Shown here: positions 1 to 11,758 of the stretch, one piece after another
How the letters are laid out: every line of letters begins with the position of its first letter
How positions within the stretch are numbered: the stretch's first letter is position 1
Source of the DNA: Lingula anatina
Lineage: Eukaryota; Brachiopoda; Lingulata; Lingulida; Lingulidae
Direction of reading: 5' to 3'
NCBI RefSeq assembly: GCF_001039355.2
Contig: NW_019775870.1
Coordinates: 69,659 to 120,935, forward strand
DNA: 51,277 nucleotides
The notes under the pieces: generated by a model
Told to the model about the DNA's origin: nothing
The model's database searches: none
Seen by the model: the letters and a program-made list of their open reading frames with translations, nothing else
Made by a program: the position numbers and the translations under genes

Positions 1-2825
1 GTTAATACTCAGGAAAAGGCTGTTTTATTTGATCATAACCAGTCATTCTCTACTTTCATGTGTTAAAAAGATGACTATTCAAGGGATTTCTTTTGTATTG
101 CGATAGCTTTAAAAAGTAGAGTATTGCTTACCATTGAAGTGAGTTGCAATAATAATGATGAAAGGCTTCTTATTCCACATTTTACTTGAGGTGTTCAGTC
201 TGTTTTATAGTTACCTTACAGAAAGTTATGTAGAATAATGAATCCTGCATGTAGGAAGAATAGAAGGTAATTGGCCATTACCTATTATTGCACCCATCCC
301 AGAGAAGATAAGTTTTTATTTAAAAACATGAAAAAAATCATGGTTTAGATATTTTGATTTTTTCATTTTGTAATCTTGAATTTCGCCAAAAATGTTATTT
401 TCAGTATGTATTAACCAAAGGATGGACATTGTACCTTGTGCCATTACTAAGGAATATAGCATACTGTTTGTGCTTTATTCATTTTTAAGTAGTATAAGAT
501 TAACAATTGATCTGCTGCAAATGCCATGTCATAAATTATGAAGAATTGTTAGTTCTTGGGTAGGTTTTGTAGTTTTTCTAACTGTATTATGATTATTTAA
601 CAGTTAGAACCATTTGTAATCAGCTGGCCTGAGTAAAGACTTTAAGTGCTTTTTAAAAATGTTTATCAAAACCATAAGAAAGTTACATTTATCAACCGAC
701 AGGCCTTTTTTTTTCACAAGGAAGGTATTTTAGCCTATATTTTATGCCCAGCCTTTATTACTGGATAACAGTATTTTTAAGTTGATAATCTTAAACTTAC
801 AAGCCTTAAAAAGGATAATACGTCTATTTATTACTGTGGTACATGTAGTAATGATAGCAGTGCTGATACCTTATTGGCTTGTGGCGTTCCATGATGGCAA
901 TACCACATGAAATATAAACTTAATCAAATTTGATCATGTGGCTTCTGTCTGTCAAAAAATTTTATATAGTTGTTAAAAATTTTAAAAGGAATTAAAATGT
1001 GTTTATAACAAACTGAAAAATAGAAAATTGGCATGTTATGGATTTCAGTTTGTCTCCATACGCCAAAAACTAAATAGACTGGTGGTGTTGGTAATATTTT
1101 GTTCATTGACCAATTATCTAAGAAGAAAACTGCATAATTGGCACACTGAAACGAAAACCCATTTTACTCAACTCTTTGCGGTCAGTTTTGTTACACACAC
1201 AAAAAAAAAGAAAAAACCATGAGGACATCCGTTTATTATGATTCATTCTTTTATTTGACATAAGGCTATATAAACTGTGCAACATCTGCAATAGAATATA
1301 TCACATTCAGCGCTGTGGTTCATGCAGATAGGGTGAGGCTTTCATGTTGATTACGTATGTGTACAGCTGCTATCACAGGAAGTTTGACCATAAAAATATA
1401 CTGATAGATTAATATGATAAGTCTGATAATGATTACCTATAATGGTACTCTGATTGAACTCTTTTAAGATTGAAATCCCCGCCTTGATCTAAAAACCAAT
1501 TTAACCAGGGGAATTTTTTTAGCCAACATATTCATCACTCGAGATGAAGAAGTATAATAGCCACTACATCTTTATTCATCAAAGTAATAATGAAGTTCTA
1601 AATGCTAAGAATAATGGCAAGATGGCGTGTAAAAAAATCTTCTGCGCCTCCAAATATAATTGTTTAAACTTCAGCAATTACCAGTTGTCTTTTTTGTGGC
1701 ATCTGAGTGCCTGTGCCATTAAAGCTTTAGAGTCATAACTTCGTAATCTGCCAGGGAAAGAAACCTAGTGAAAGCACTGGGAACTAATCAATTTCCTTGG
1801 GCTTCAGTGACAGGACACTGGGAAACCAGACGCAGCGTTCTGGCGTAATGCCTCTTTTAACTTGTAAGCTTACCACAAAATTACTTGGTTACAAAGAGTG
1901 TTTTTTCTAAGGTTTGAGAACAAATAATCTCAACTCCAAAGTGGTGGGCTTTGTCCAGTGTCTGGGGATGATACTTTATATTAAATAATTAACTCTTTAT
2001 GTTTAGCAAACGATGTTATATCAGTATATCTGGTACGTTTATAAACACTACGTAGAAATGTTGTTATTACAATTTTCAAGTTTTACCATCTCTGCGCAAT
2101 CGTTATGAAACTAATGGATCTTTTTTTGCTTTGTGAAACTATTTGCTATTTTTACATTAATTCCTGCGGCTGGCATAGCTTCAATATTTTGCTCTACAAT
2201 GGTTTTTGCGTCGTCTAAAAGTAATATGTCACAGGCATGAGGTCCATCTGTGGGTTCCACAGAGATTACAAAACAGCCAGTCAGTATTACGCTTCTATAG
2301 TGGTCCCTGCGGTAACCAGGCTAGCATTGGCGGTGTTGTTGCTGTATCTGTTTCTCTGTTATCATCATCTGGCTGATAGGTACACTTTACCTATTAAGAC
2401 ATAAATAGAGACGGTGTCAATAAAATGTGTATCCGCTCTCAAACTTGGCGTCCCATTATTCGCTAACATTAATAATCTGCCCTAGCTAATTAGAATAAAT
2501 AACAGTTGATCAATTAGAGAGGATTGCTATTGATTTTACGTCAGCTCTTTTCCCAAGAAACCTCTAGGGCAAAGTCATTATAAGACCAAAATGATAACGC
2601 AAATAGCTGACAAGCAAAATGAAAACGGATCCATTACAAAAAAAGGAGTAATTTTGTAAGTGATGCTAACGTGGCCAGCGGCAAATTTGGCCTGACAAGT
2701 ATCATACACTTCATTAGAGAACAGTTAGAACAATTTTTCATAATGAATCATGTGCAAATATGGAGTGTCCAGAATCTTGCTTGTCAAAATTAATTTTCAA
2801 GCGTGCGTTAACCAGCATCTACGGA
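1..2825. other. AT-rich stretch without a supported gene
   Basis: Both strands were read and no chain of open exons with splice sites was found. The short open frames here have no recognisable motif and A/T-dominated codons. It probably holds the 3' untranslated end or downstream flank of the minus-strand axonemal gene. On the minus strand a poly(A)-type hexamer can be read near 1251-1256 (tttatt on plus), but nothing ties it to a transcript. The one open frame that looks slightly protein-like is listed separately at 2114-2320. Confidence 0.6.
2114..2320 (-). other. Unexplained 69-codon open frame
   Basis: Read on the minus strand, this stretch stays open for 69 codons between two TAG stops and has a less A/T-driven composition than its surroundings (it contains the peptide VEPTDGPHACDILLLDDAK). 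It has no in-frame ATG near its start. No family motif is recognised. It could be a chance frame, a decayed exon, or a lineage-specific 3' exon of the axonemal gene. The reading phase does not join the last confirmed exon (3024-3080) simply. I lean towards chance. Confidence 0.15.
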
Positions 2826-2851
2826 TCAAAGGTGATTAAAATATACACGCA
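2826..2851 (-). CDS. Candidate terminal exon of the axonemal gene
   Basis: The last well-supported exon ends at 3024 in phase 1. The best downstream acceptor on the minus strand is a pyrimidine-rich tract ending in TTTGCAG just before 2851. Joined there, the frame reads eight codons (VRVYFNHL, the first one split) and stops at TGA 2826-2828. The phase fits, but such a short tail could fit by chance, and an acceptor near 2321 would also give a short in-phase tail. Treat as a candidate only. Confidence 0.2.
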
Positions 2852-3023
2852 CTGCAAATTGAAACAAACGCACGCGCGTGGAAAGCATTTTTCAATGTGC
2901 CTGTTTTGAACAATGTCGCCACTTAGATGGCTGCTACTGTTCCAAATACAACCACATTTTCTTTTATCTGGGAGGCAATTGGCTATGATATGTAGAAAAT
3001 AACGTAAAACAAAAAATACTCAC

Positions 3024-6000
3024 CGGATTGTAACTCTGGTTTTATGTAATCGGCAGACGCTGTCGTTTCAAAATTTGTGCCTGTAGGAAAAATTACCAGT
3101 TAAATCTAGCTTATAAACTGTTTTATATTACTGATGTGTGACAAAGGAATGTAACTTTGCAAAAATACTGCTTTTGGAAAAATGATTTTAACAATGAGAA
3201 CCAATACTCTTACTTTCTCAGGCTGAGAAACTCATTACTGACAGAAAGCAATTGCACTAGTTGATAAAGCATGATTTGAAAACATATCTTAATTATGTGC
3301 AACACGCAATGCAAAAATAAGGTAGGCCTTAAGAGTTCAAATAAGCCAATCTGAAATATCAGCAATGGCGTAGATGACAATGCATTGTATAGTGAAGCAC
3401 GAAATGCATTATTTCCATGCGTTTTTTCCTTTCAATTTAACAGGGCTGTCCAATCCCCAGAAACAGACAATTCATCGTTCAGTTGGAGATATGCTGAAAT
3501 GCATGTGACACACGTATATGCCAAAGCTTCATCAGATTTTTTTTCAAATTGACGCATGTAATCGCCTGTTGCTTACGTTTGGTGTTATCCAAGTGGAAGA
3601 AGTGTGTTTTTTCAATCGGCTTTTGGCTGAGCTTTTCATCTTGTTTTAACATCACTTTCTGGGGATCTGTAAATCTAAAAAAATATTTGATTAGCAACCT
3701 TTCCCTACCATCATAAATTTAACGTACGTCCTTGCGTGCGTGGTTATCAACACAGCATTAGGGTGTTGACACAAAGGTAAAGCTTGCAAATACATAAATA
3801 AATAAATAAACAAATACAATCACACGCTATAACTTCATTGCAGTACTCGAGTTTCACGTTAGTGATCTTCGTGTTGTACATTAATGTAAATAACAACTGC
3901 CAGGTTGCGTGTAATACAGTAGGCACTTACTCTCTGAATCGCAGAGGGACGTAGTCATTCTTCATAATGGAAGCATGGTGAACTGGCAAGGCTGGAAGAG
4001 ATCTTGTGACGTAATTCTGTTTGGCTACGACACCTTCAAACTTGCTGGTTCTGAAGGGATCGGGTAAAAAGTCTTCTTGGTTGGCGCTAATTTTAACGTG
4101 TTCAAATCTGAATGGAGCTATTTTCTCCGCTTTTCCAGCGGGGGCAACACCGAAATCTAACTTGGGTCTCCCGGAGTATTCGATTTCTGTGACAGTCTTC
4201 GGTTTTTGGAATTCAGATCCTAGAGTAAAGTGAGCGATGTGTCCATCCTCTACGCGTTTCTTACACTGGTCATCTTTCCACCTGCGCCTTTCTACGGATT
4301 CCTCTGGTCCCATGAACAGCGTCTTGAAATTGTCCTATAAAAACAGGTGGTAACTACTCATTGACTTTCTTTAAAATAATTTGCATTCATAGATTTACAT
4401 AGAAAACGGATGGTAAAGACAAAAAATGTGCTTATATTAAACACGATGAATAACAAAAATTCAGCATTTAATGTGCAAATGAAGTTGTTCCCAAAGCAGT
4501 GTTTGCCGATTGTGCTCTGGACATCTAAAGCAATCGGTACCGCGCGGCTATCATTCATCTTACAAAATGAGTCCATTGTGTTTCAGGGCATCTATTGGTA
4601 GCATGTCACAAGGAAGGGGATGTGACGAGTTTGTGGATTTCTCCGCCTCTTACAGATTCATTTAAAACCAAATCTCTTTCATTTACCATTTTAAAGGTTT
4701 TACCTGTTTTTCTGTTTTCTTATTTTGATCTGGCTGGTAGGGCAGTGCAGCGTCTGTTATCAAGTGGTTCCAGGGGTTCACATACCCTTTCCTAGGCTCC
4801 AGGGCTTGGAAGAAGGAGGGTGGGCCGCGATAGTCATCACTGAACACTGAAACCACAGATATATTAAAACCTCTGAGTAATGGCACAGTAAGTGTCCATT
4901 GGTGATCATTCATTTTCCAGCTTTCATGGACCAGGAGAAACACTTGAAAAGCAACGTTTTATCAAGAAAAATAATTTTTTCAATCGGCGGGTTTAAAGTT
5001 TTACAACAATGAGTTTAGTAAAAGCTGTAGGATAGATCACGACCTCTGCAATGTAATCGGCACATAGCACTAAAATAGACTTACGTGACTGCTGCCTGTG
5101 CGCTGTAGACCAGCTAGGATCGTAAGAGAAACTGAGATTGTGACCATGCCGCTTGCTCTTGTTAAGGCGGATCTGTCTACTTCTCTCTTCCATCTGAAGT
5201 TAATAAGTGTTTTATATGTCAATTTTACAAAGGTTCGACTTACAGCTTAAGCTGCCATGAACGGAAAACTGCCAGAGAAGTCGTATTTGTCATTTATGTT
5301 AGCAATCTAAACATTAATTCAGCTTTTTACAATTAGGCCCCTACGTGCAATTGGAGATTTTTTTCACAATAGAATACCTAAAATTAAAATTAATTTGTTT
5401 TTAAGATAAGTTTTTTATCAGTCATTTTCACAGAGATTCGACTTACAGATTTAGTTGCCAAGAACGGAACACTGCCAGAGAAGTCGTCTTTGTTTGTTGT
5501 CCGGAACCAATCAGATGGGTCTCTGTGGTAAACCTGAAATAAAATTACTTTTTCTATGAAGTTGGTCTACCTCACAACTTATATGTCCAAACCTCCACCA
5601 GCATCATGTTGGTTAATATGCAACACCGATGGCATGTTACATTTGGCGAGTGAACGGAAAACAAGGTATGCTTATATCAAAATGAATAATAACAAATTAC
5701 ATGGTATTTACAACTGATAAAAATAACAATGTGCTGTACTATAGGATTGTTTTAAAAAGTTCACAGAGAGCAAATAAATAGGGATTACTTTCACAATCAT
5801 CAAAAATTCTTACGTCTGAATCGGCCGGAGCACCAATGTGAGCGGGCTTGTTGAGTTTATTCTTTGTACCGGGCATGAAGTCTTTGGTGTACACGGAGTC
5901 AAACTTGCCGTCGTCTGTCCCAAACTGAAAGATGTACGTCAACATGAGGATATATATAATATAACTGATAACAAAATTGTATAAACGCATGGAGTTTTTA

Positions 6001-9000
6001 ATTAAGCTTTATAATAAACGTAAAGAAAGACATTAAAAGGGTTTATTAATTTCCAACTTTATTACCTTGAAGTGAGCCTTGGTGTGGTACCTTGTGCCTT
6101 CGGCTGCATCTTAAAAAGAGAAATTTTTATACATGAAAATGATGAACGGTGAAAAAAAATCGAAAGAAACTGTATGTGTCTTAAAGACTATATTAACGTA
6201 ATAAACTCGTCCTACTGACCAAAATGTTGCGCTACTTGAATGATAGAACAGCATAACAAAATCATGTCGATTTAAGATCTGTAAAAGAGAATTTGTAAAT
6301 CAACTGCTACAATGAAAGATTGTTGAGAATGCAAAAGAATATTACAATCTGAGTTTTCCCTGTCAGATGCATGTACTCTCTTTATTAGACTTCTGAAAAC
6401 TCAAAAACTTTCCCTTTTTTATAAAAACATAAGATAAATTTTCATGCATAATATAATACACGCATTAGTTAAAAAAAGAAAGAGAACACTCAATCTGTGT
6501 TGCAACAGCATGCATAAATGAGAGAAACTCTGCAATTGCTTTAACTATGGGTGATTATATCTGAACTCAACAACCGCAATGAACGCACTCTCCACACTAC
6601 TCACTGTTGGGGATAGTTTGTACAAAGAACAAGTCCCATGGATCAGGATGGCTAGAAGAAACTACCAAACAAGCCACTGGTTAGTGATCTAATTATCTAT
6701 TTAAACGGGCATGCTGTATATGTTAGTAAAGGATGGATGCACTGTCCAGGAGTTATATGCAAAGTGAAATATCTTCATTATATTGTTAGTTATTACATAC
6801 ATGCATGCACATTGCACTCTAACTACTAAAGCTTATTCTCACCTCCCGTGCCGTTGTGGCTCTCCATAGCTTCCTTAATGATTTTGGGTAATTTCTTCTT
6901 CTCCTCGTCTTCTTCCTCTTCATTACTATCCTTAAGGGCCTTGTCCTGTTCTTCGCGGCTGGATCTGAAATGAAACAAGGCATCTTGAAACAAAAGACAA
7001 AAACATATTTCAGGAGACTAAATGTACTTGCACTTATTTTACTTCATCAGTTTATGTGACATCAGAAAAGATTTCGTCACGTCGTTTTGCATGACGCAGT
7101 GGTACGTCACCTTTTGTTACGTGACACTACTCTTTCGTAAACGTTACGTTTCCGATTCAATATTCAAAATGCGCACAATGCTATATTTATCATTTCTATA
7201 TTCGGTAAACACGACCACACCTACCTCATAATTGCCGCCATAGGGAATCGCACTGTGATGGGAATCTTGTCCGTCTTGTCGTAATCAACACTAAACGTAC
7301 TGGCCATACTTTGTTCTGAAATAGTAATACGACTTAAAAGCCTACTCTGAAACAATAGCTTTTTATAGCTTTTGATGATTTAGGCCCTATCATTATTCAA
7401 AGCGAAACAGTGCCCCCCTTTTACTCGTGTAATACCATATATTCCGTCTTATTATCTCACTGTCTGTATTAATTTCCCATTATTGCTCTCCATCTTTATC
7501 CTTGCACATGCAAAATATCTTTATCTCGTTTTAGTATCCTCTCCTTGTCAATGAAATCACTTATCCCCATACTTACTTATCCCGTTTTAGTATCCATATC
7601 CCCTCCTTCCATTCATCCCTAATATACATACTTATCACGTTATAGAATCCATATCCCCTCCTTCCATTCATCCCCATATTCTTACTTATCCCGCTTTAGT
7701 ATCGATATCCCCTCCTTTCATTCATCCCTAATACCAGTACACTTACGTATCCCGTTATAGTCCCCTCCTCTAAAGACATGCGATGACCTCTCCATGTCCT
7801 TCATCATCTTGGTCACTTGTTTGGCCTCCTCCAGCTTAGCGGTCAGTCCCCCACTGGACCCTGGTCTTTTCTTTCCTTGGGATATGCCGTAGGCATACTC
7901 AGTCTCTGATTCAAGGCTATGAATGAAAATATAAATGTGTCATAGGCTGCGATAATCATTCCAAAGCCATTTATGCTGATATAAAAATGTGTCTATTATT
8001 TGATAAAAGTGTAGCATTTCTTAAATTAAAAAAAAAAAAAATACGACCATTTTGATCTCTTTTTAATACATCAGATTTTCTTCCACTTTAATAATAAAAT
8101 GATTTTCTTACTTTGGCTGATCGCACCCCAAGTCCACGTGCACACCTCTCAGAGGTTTGGTTTTCTCCATGTTGATCGGAAGCTGCATCTTGGAAGTATC
8201 AAGTCGAGGAAATGTTGGGGCTCGAGGAGTAACAAACTACCAAAGTGAAATATTTTCGGTTATATTTAGCATAGAAAAATAGTACTATTTGTAGTATATA
8301 TGATTACTCAGCAATTAGGCCTATATTTGTCCATCGTTCTATTCAACCATAACGCTTTAGAAATGCCAGTTTATGAAATTGATAAGGCAAGTCTTAACTA
8401 AACGCAATAATTGTTTGATTTTAAAGTATTCACCTGGTCGTTTTTGTACATATTGGTGTATTCCGAGTTGCCTACAGATCTGTCCGTCATAAACTGGGGA
8501 GCCATGTCCGGCCAGTTCACTGTTCTGTCTTCCACGTGGACGTGCGGCTGAAAACGAAATGTAGAAAATGCACGAAAGTCAATTTGAAGTATTATTCATT
8601 CCATTTATTTTCCCCAAAAAAAACTAAATCAAACTGTTTCAGATTTAATCTTGATTAATGAAATGGAAAAGAATGCGTAGACAGTGAACTGATCTGACGG
8701 GAATAAAGGTTGTTTTTTACCTTTTCCACGGGCTTCTCGGAGTAATCCTCTCGGACAGTCGACTCACGGTAAGTATAACTGGGCAGAGTGGTCCCGCTCT
8801 CATTCCCGAGTTTAAAGTGGGTCAAGTTCTGTTTTGAAAAAAAAAGAAAGAAAAAAATGTTATCGCATGGTTAGAAATAAAGGTATGCTTGATTGCTCAT
8901 AAGTTTCTACGAACAGACGAAGATTAAGCTTTTCGGCATTCCTTAATTGTGGAGGGGAGGGATCTGAATCGCAGTGCGACAACAAAGCAACTTTGTATTT

Positions 9001-11206
9001 CAAGACGGATTTGAGAATTTTGGACTTATGAAACTAAAAAGGGTTATTTAGAGTGCTCAAATAAACTCTAAATAAATCGACTCTGTTTGTACAGTCTAAT
9101 AGGAACACTTTAAATAGCCATTAATTATAGTACAATAAACGTGATTCCGTGCTTCACTAGAAAGAAACAATTTAATGAGATGGGAGTGAGTGAGAGTTCC
9201 TACCTGAAGATTTGTTCCTTCATACTGCTTTCCTACTTTTGCTGGTCTCTGGCCCTGTGAGAAGAACAAATGATACAATTTTTAAAACAGTTTTCAAGTT
9301 GATTCAATCTAACCATGCTGCTGTCAAAACTTTTTCACGTACCCATGCATAGCGCTCAGACCACAGAGCTGAATCGGGTGCGATCAAAATAAACTCCTGG
9401 CTTAAAATACTGTAATTTCCGCCAGGGAATAATTTCCACCCGTACGTCCTTTCACACAATCGTGTCTGCCACACACATTGCGTTGGAGAATAATAAAAGG
9501 GAAAATCTTTAGTGTTAGGTTCAGGCCCAAAGAGTTTCAGTATTTAAATATGTATAGGGCTCATATTTGACCTTTGTTTGTCAATCGGGTAAGGAAGAGA
9601 AATCGACTGATCTATTGATCGCCCGTTTTTGTACGTTAAGGATTACTGTGCAACTCTGGAGGCGATTAATGATTTTTGCTGTTTGCAGAAAGATTTGATA
9701 CACTCAGACATATTGTCATTGACTACTTGGTAAATATAACCCACGTTCCGTAGGTCAGTCAATAACGTGTTAACATCCTGATTAACTTTTAAATAGACAC
9801 TATCGTTATTTTATTTCTTTTCGTGAATATCTGGAGCCTTTCTTAGATCCACTTAATACTGATCTTATTCAAGATGAAAACCACCATCTGATAAATATCC
9901 CTCGATGCCAACTTAAATTAAATTTTTACCAACACTCTGCCATTACTGATGTATTTTATGTATCATTAAATAACTTATACAATTTCAGAAGACAGTACGT
10001 ACTTTTATATATTCTATAAAGCACCTTTTAAAATTAATATCGTTGTTTTTTTCATCCTATTTGATTGTTGCCCATTAAGTAGATGCTCATATTTTATATC
10101 TTATTTCATTCATTAATGCATTTTATCTAATAAAACTGCGAGAACAGTTACTCAATGACTTTCTCGTCAACGGCAGCAAAGATTGGTGGTCTTTGTGTGC
10201 CACAGTGAAATTTATAATGCATTGTAACAGTCCTTCCCCTATTGTTAATTAGAACTGAAAAGATGCAATTCATCAATGCTTAGAAAGATTAAACCCAAAG
10301 AGTGAAAAGAGTGAATTAAACTATAAACATGGCTGAATAAACTTTACACTACCCCTAGCGTTCAAGGGTCGGGAGGGTGTGTTGCTGAGGCACATAACTT
10401 TTGGCACTAGCGTCTCGAAGACGGTCCTCCCGGTTTGTATACCAGGGCCTGGCAATAACTCTGAAGTTTCTCTCACATAGATTTCAAAGCTCTAAAGGCA
10501 CTGCTTGCTCTACCCAAAGTAGTTCAACGATTATGAGCGTGTCAGAATAAAGATTAAACTAGCACTTGGCAATGTCTGAAGGGCAAGGGAGAGATCAAGT
10601 GCATGGTGTACGTCTGGCGATAAAGATTAATTCGGAACACAAGGTTTGGTTGTTGTTACGAAATACGATAGTCGCTGGGAGAAGATTTTTCAACTTCACT
10701 TTACGAAATAAATCTGGCAAATTGCTTTTAGTCTTTGTAAATATCGAAGTGTTTTACTTGTTTAAAAACAAAATCCCAGACTGCGCTGTTTAATTTCAGC
10801 TATATGAAAGTTCTGTTGATAAAATTATTTCTCCTTTGTCATATCATACATAACTAAAATATTACTAATGTATCAGAATTAACTCTATAAACGTACTATA
10901 CGACGATTTTCTATGGTTACTTTTTATTAATTGTGAGGAGTGATTGTGACGTCGCACAATGTCATAGTAGCCTACTAGTACGAAAGTAACAGGTAAATTT
11001 CGCATGTTACCTACCGAATAATCCCGCAAAGTCGTACTTTTCCACAAATTGCCTTTGTCCACATTTGCCTCCTCAAGGTTATATTCCCCTTTCTGAAGAA
11101 CGTGGTCCTTTTTTAGAATCTTCACAAGTTGTTTTGCCTCTTGATCTATGTTTCGGTTCGTCCCGTAATACTGAACCCTACGCGTCTCAACTAGAGCGTC
11201 CGTCAT
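3024..11206 (-). CDS. SAXO5/TEX45-like axonemal microtubule protein (C-terminus unresolved)
   Basis: Sixteen minus-strand exons join in frame from ATG 11204-11206 to 3024, giving at least 675 residues. The protein lacks an enzyme fold, signal peptide or membrane segment. It carries spaced His-Phe modules: LTHFKLG (about residues 83-89), AHFKFG (336-341), IAHFTLG (522-528) and THFFHLD (647-653), with a looser SHVFRGGDY (242-250). Each is followed by Tyr/Asp-rich segments such as NFETTASADY. This spacing is what I associate with the stabiliser-of-axonemal-microtubules proteins SAXO5/TEX45, which bind doublet microtubules in cilia and sperm tails; assignment is by motif, from memory of the family. 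An acidic Glu/Asp run (about 299-305) followed by Lys is an unusual insert. The start is the first ATG of the 5' exon and lies downstream of a plausible promoter. Its neighbour, calpain, is head-to-head. Alternative: another SAXO-type or inner-microtubule protein. That the gene is real is near certain; the family name is moderately sure. Confidence 0.78.
5197..5292 (-). repeat. Decayed duplicate of an exon 3' end with its splice donor
   Basis: This intronic stretch repeats the 3' end of the exon at 5447-5533 together with its donor and about 45 bp of following intron, displaced by 203 bp. The copied codons read D-K-Y-D-F-S-G-S-F-P-F-M-A-A-stop-A, against N-K-D-D-F-S-G-S-V-P-F-L-A-T-K-S in the live exon. 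The donor GTAAGTCGAA is intact. A single base change turned the Lys codon AAA into TAA. It abuts the acceptor of the next exon (5193). It is therefore a non-functional exon relic that still carries a good-looking 5' splice site. Confidence 0.85.
7515..7790 (-). repeat. About 54-bp tandem array that copies an exon/intron donor junction
   Basis: On the minus strand the unit begins GGAGGGG, then a CTAAAACGGGATA-like core, then a donor-like GTAAGT, GTAAGA or GTATGT. Cores align at about 7746-7751 (the real junction), 7685, 7631, 7576 and, more weakly, 7520, giving spacings of about 54-61 bp. The first unit contains the last 22 coding bases and true donor of the exon 7747-7916; the others lie in the following intron. 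Reading through the real donor meets an in-frame TGA within ten codons, so use of any downstream decoy would truncate the protein. Confidence 0.85.
9255..11014 (-). other. First intron of the SAXO5-like gene
   Basis: This 1.76-kb intron is bounded by GTAGGT (donor) and CACAG (acceptor). A segment at 10340-10480 is richer in G+C than its surroundings and contains an inverted CGGGAGG/CCTCCCG pair. It looks like a fragment of an interspersed repeat, but I could not assign a family. No exon was found on either strand. Confidence 0.6.
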
Positions 11207-11460
11207 TTTGCTCTGATGTTTGAGTCGAGACCGCTTTCTTGGGGTGGTGTTTTTATCTTTATCCCTACTAACTCTTCAGCCGATGTTCCCGGGCGACGAT
11301 GGCAACCTTCTCTCTGGTTCTAACTTATTGGTACTTGTTCTCGGTTCTTACTGACGTGAACAATATTTGGTGTCCCGTGTCGCCATTGTTTTCATTGTCT
11401 CGGTTGCTAAGACACGGCTTCCTCATTGGCCAGTCCGAATAAGGTCTAGCTGTTACGTTA
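11207..11460. promoter_or_regulatory. Candidate divergent promoter with X-box-like and CCAAT elements
   Basis: The 250 bp upstream of the axonemal ATG are the least AT-rich part of the intergenic region. Within about 100 bp of the start lie GTTGCC (minus strand, 11301-11306) and GTTCCC-G-GGCGAC (11285-11297). The second fits the relaxed RFX X-box form (two half sites with a 1-3 bp spacer) that is common in promoters of ciliary genes. An inverted CCAAT (ATTGG, 11425-11429) lies further out. RFX control is known for many cilia genes; here it is inferred from half sites only. Confidence 0.35.
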
Positions 11461-11701
11461 TACAAAACCAATTTCTCACTTCATCTACCTTGAAAACAAT
11501 TACTAACAATATTATTGTTCGCGGTTATTTATGGATTTTATTACACTTGCTTTATTGGCAAGCGTGAGCTCAGGGTCGGTAGGGAATTTGTGTCGCGGTT
11601 TCTTTTCGTACTGGATGAATTTTGTTTCGGTGTGATCCCATTTGACATTTATAAGGCCGGGTCTTAGGGCGCTTTTTGATATACACTAGACTGCACTTCT
11701 T

Positions 11702-11758
<57 letters not shown>

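Larger units (their letters stand above)
3024..11206 (-). other. Exon map of the SAXO5-like gene
   Basis: Coding exons in transcription order (high to low coordinate): 11206-11015, 9254-9204, 8828-8721, 8547-8434, 8236-8112, 7916-7747, 7315-7225, 6964-6843, 6109-6066, 5924-5814, 5533-5447, 5193-5085, 4846-4704, 4334-3931, 3674-3577, 3080-3024. Every junction has AG before and GT after on the minus strand, and all phases agree: introns 1-4 are phase 0; those after 8112, 7747, 7225 and 6843 are phases 2, 1, 2 and 1; those after 6066, 5814, 5447 and 4704 are phase 0; after 5085 phase 1; after 3931 phase 2; after 3577 phase 1. The exon ending at 3024 leaves one base for the next exon. The 3674 acceptor was chosen over one 8 bp further in because only it keeps frame. 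Confidence 0.88.

Noticed and set aside
10415-10450. tRNA-like or SINE promoter (B-box-like GGTTTGTATACC)
   Set aside because: No acceptable A box at the right distance and no cloverleaf could be folded.
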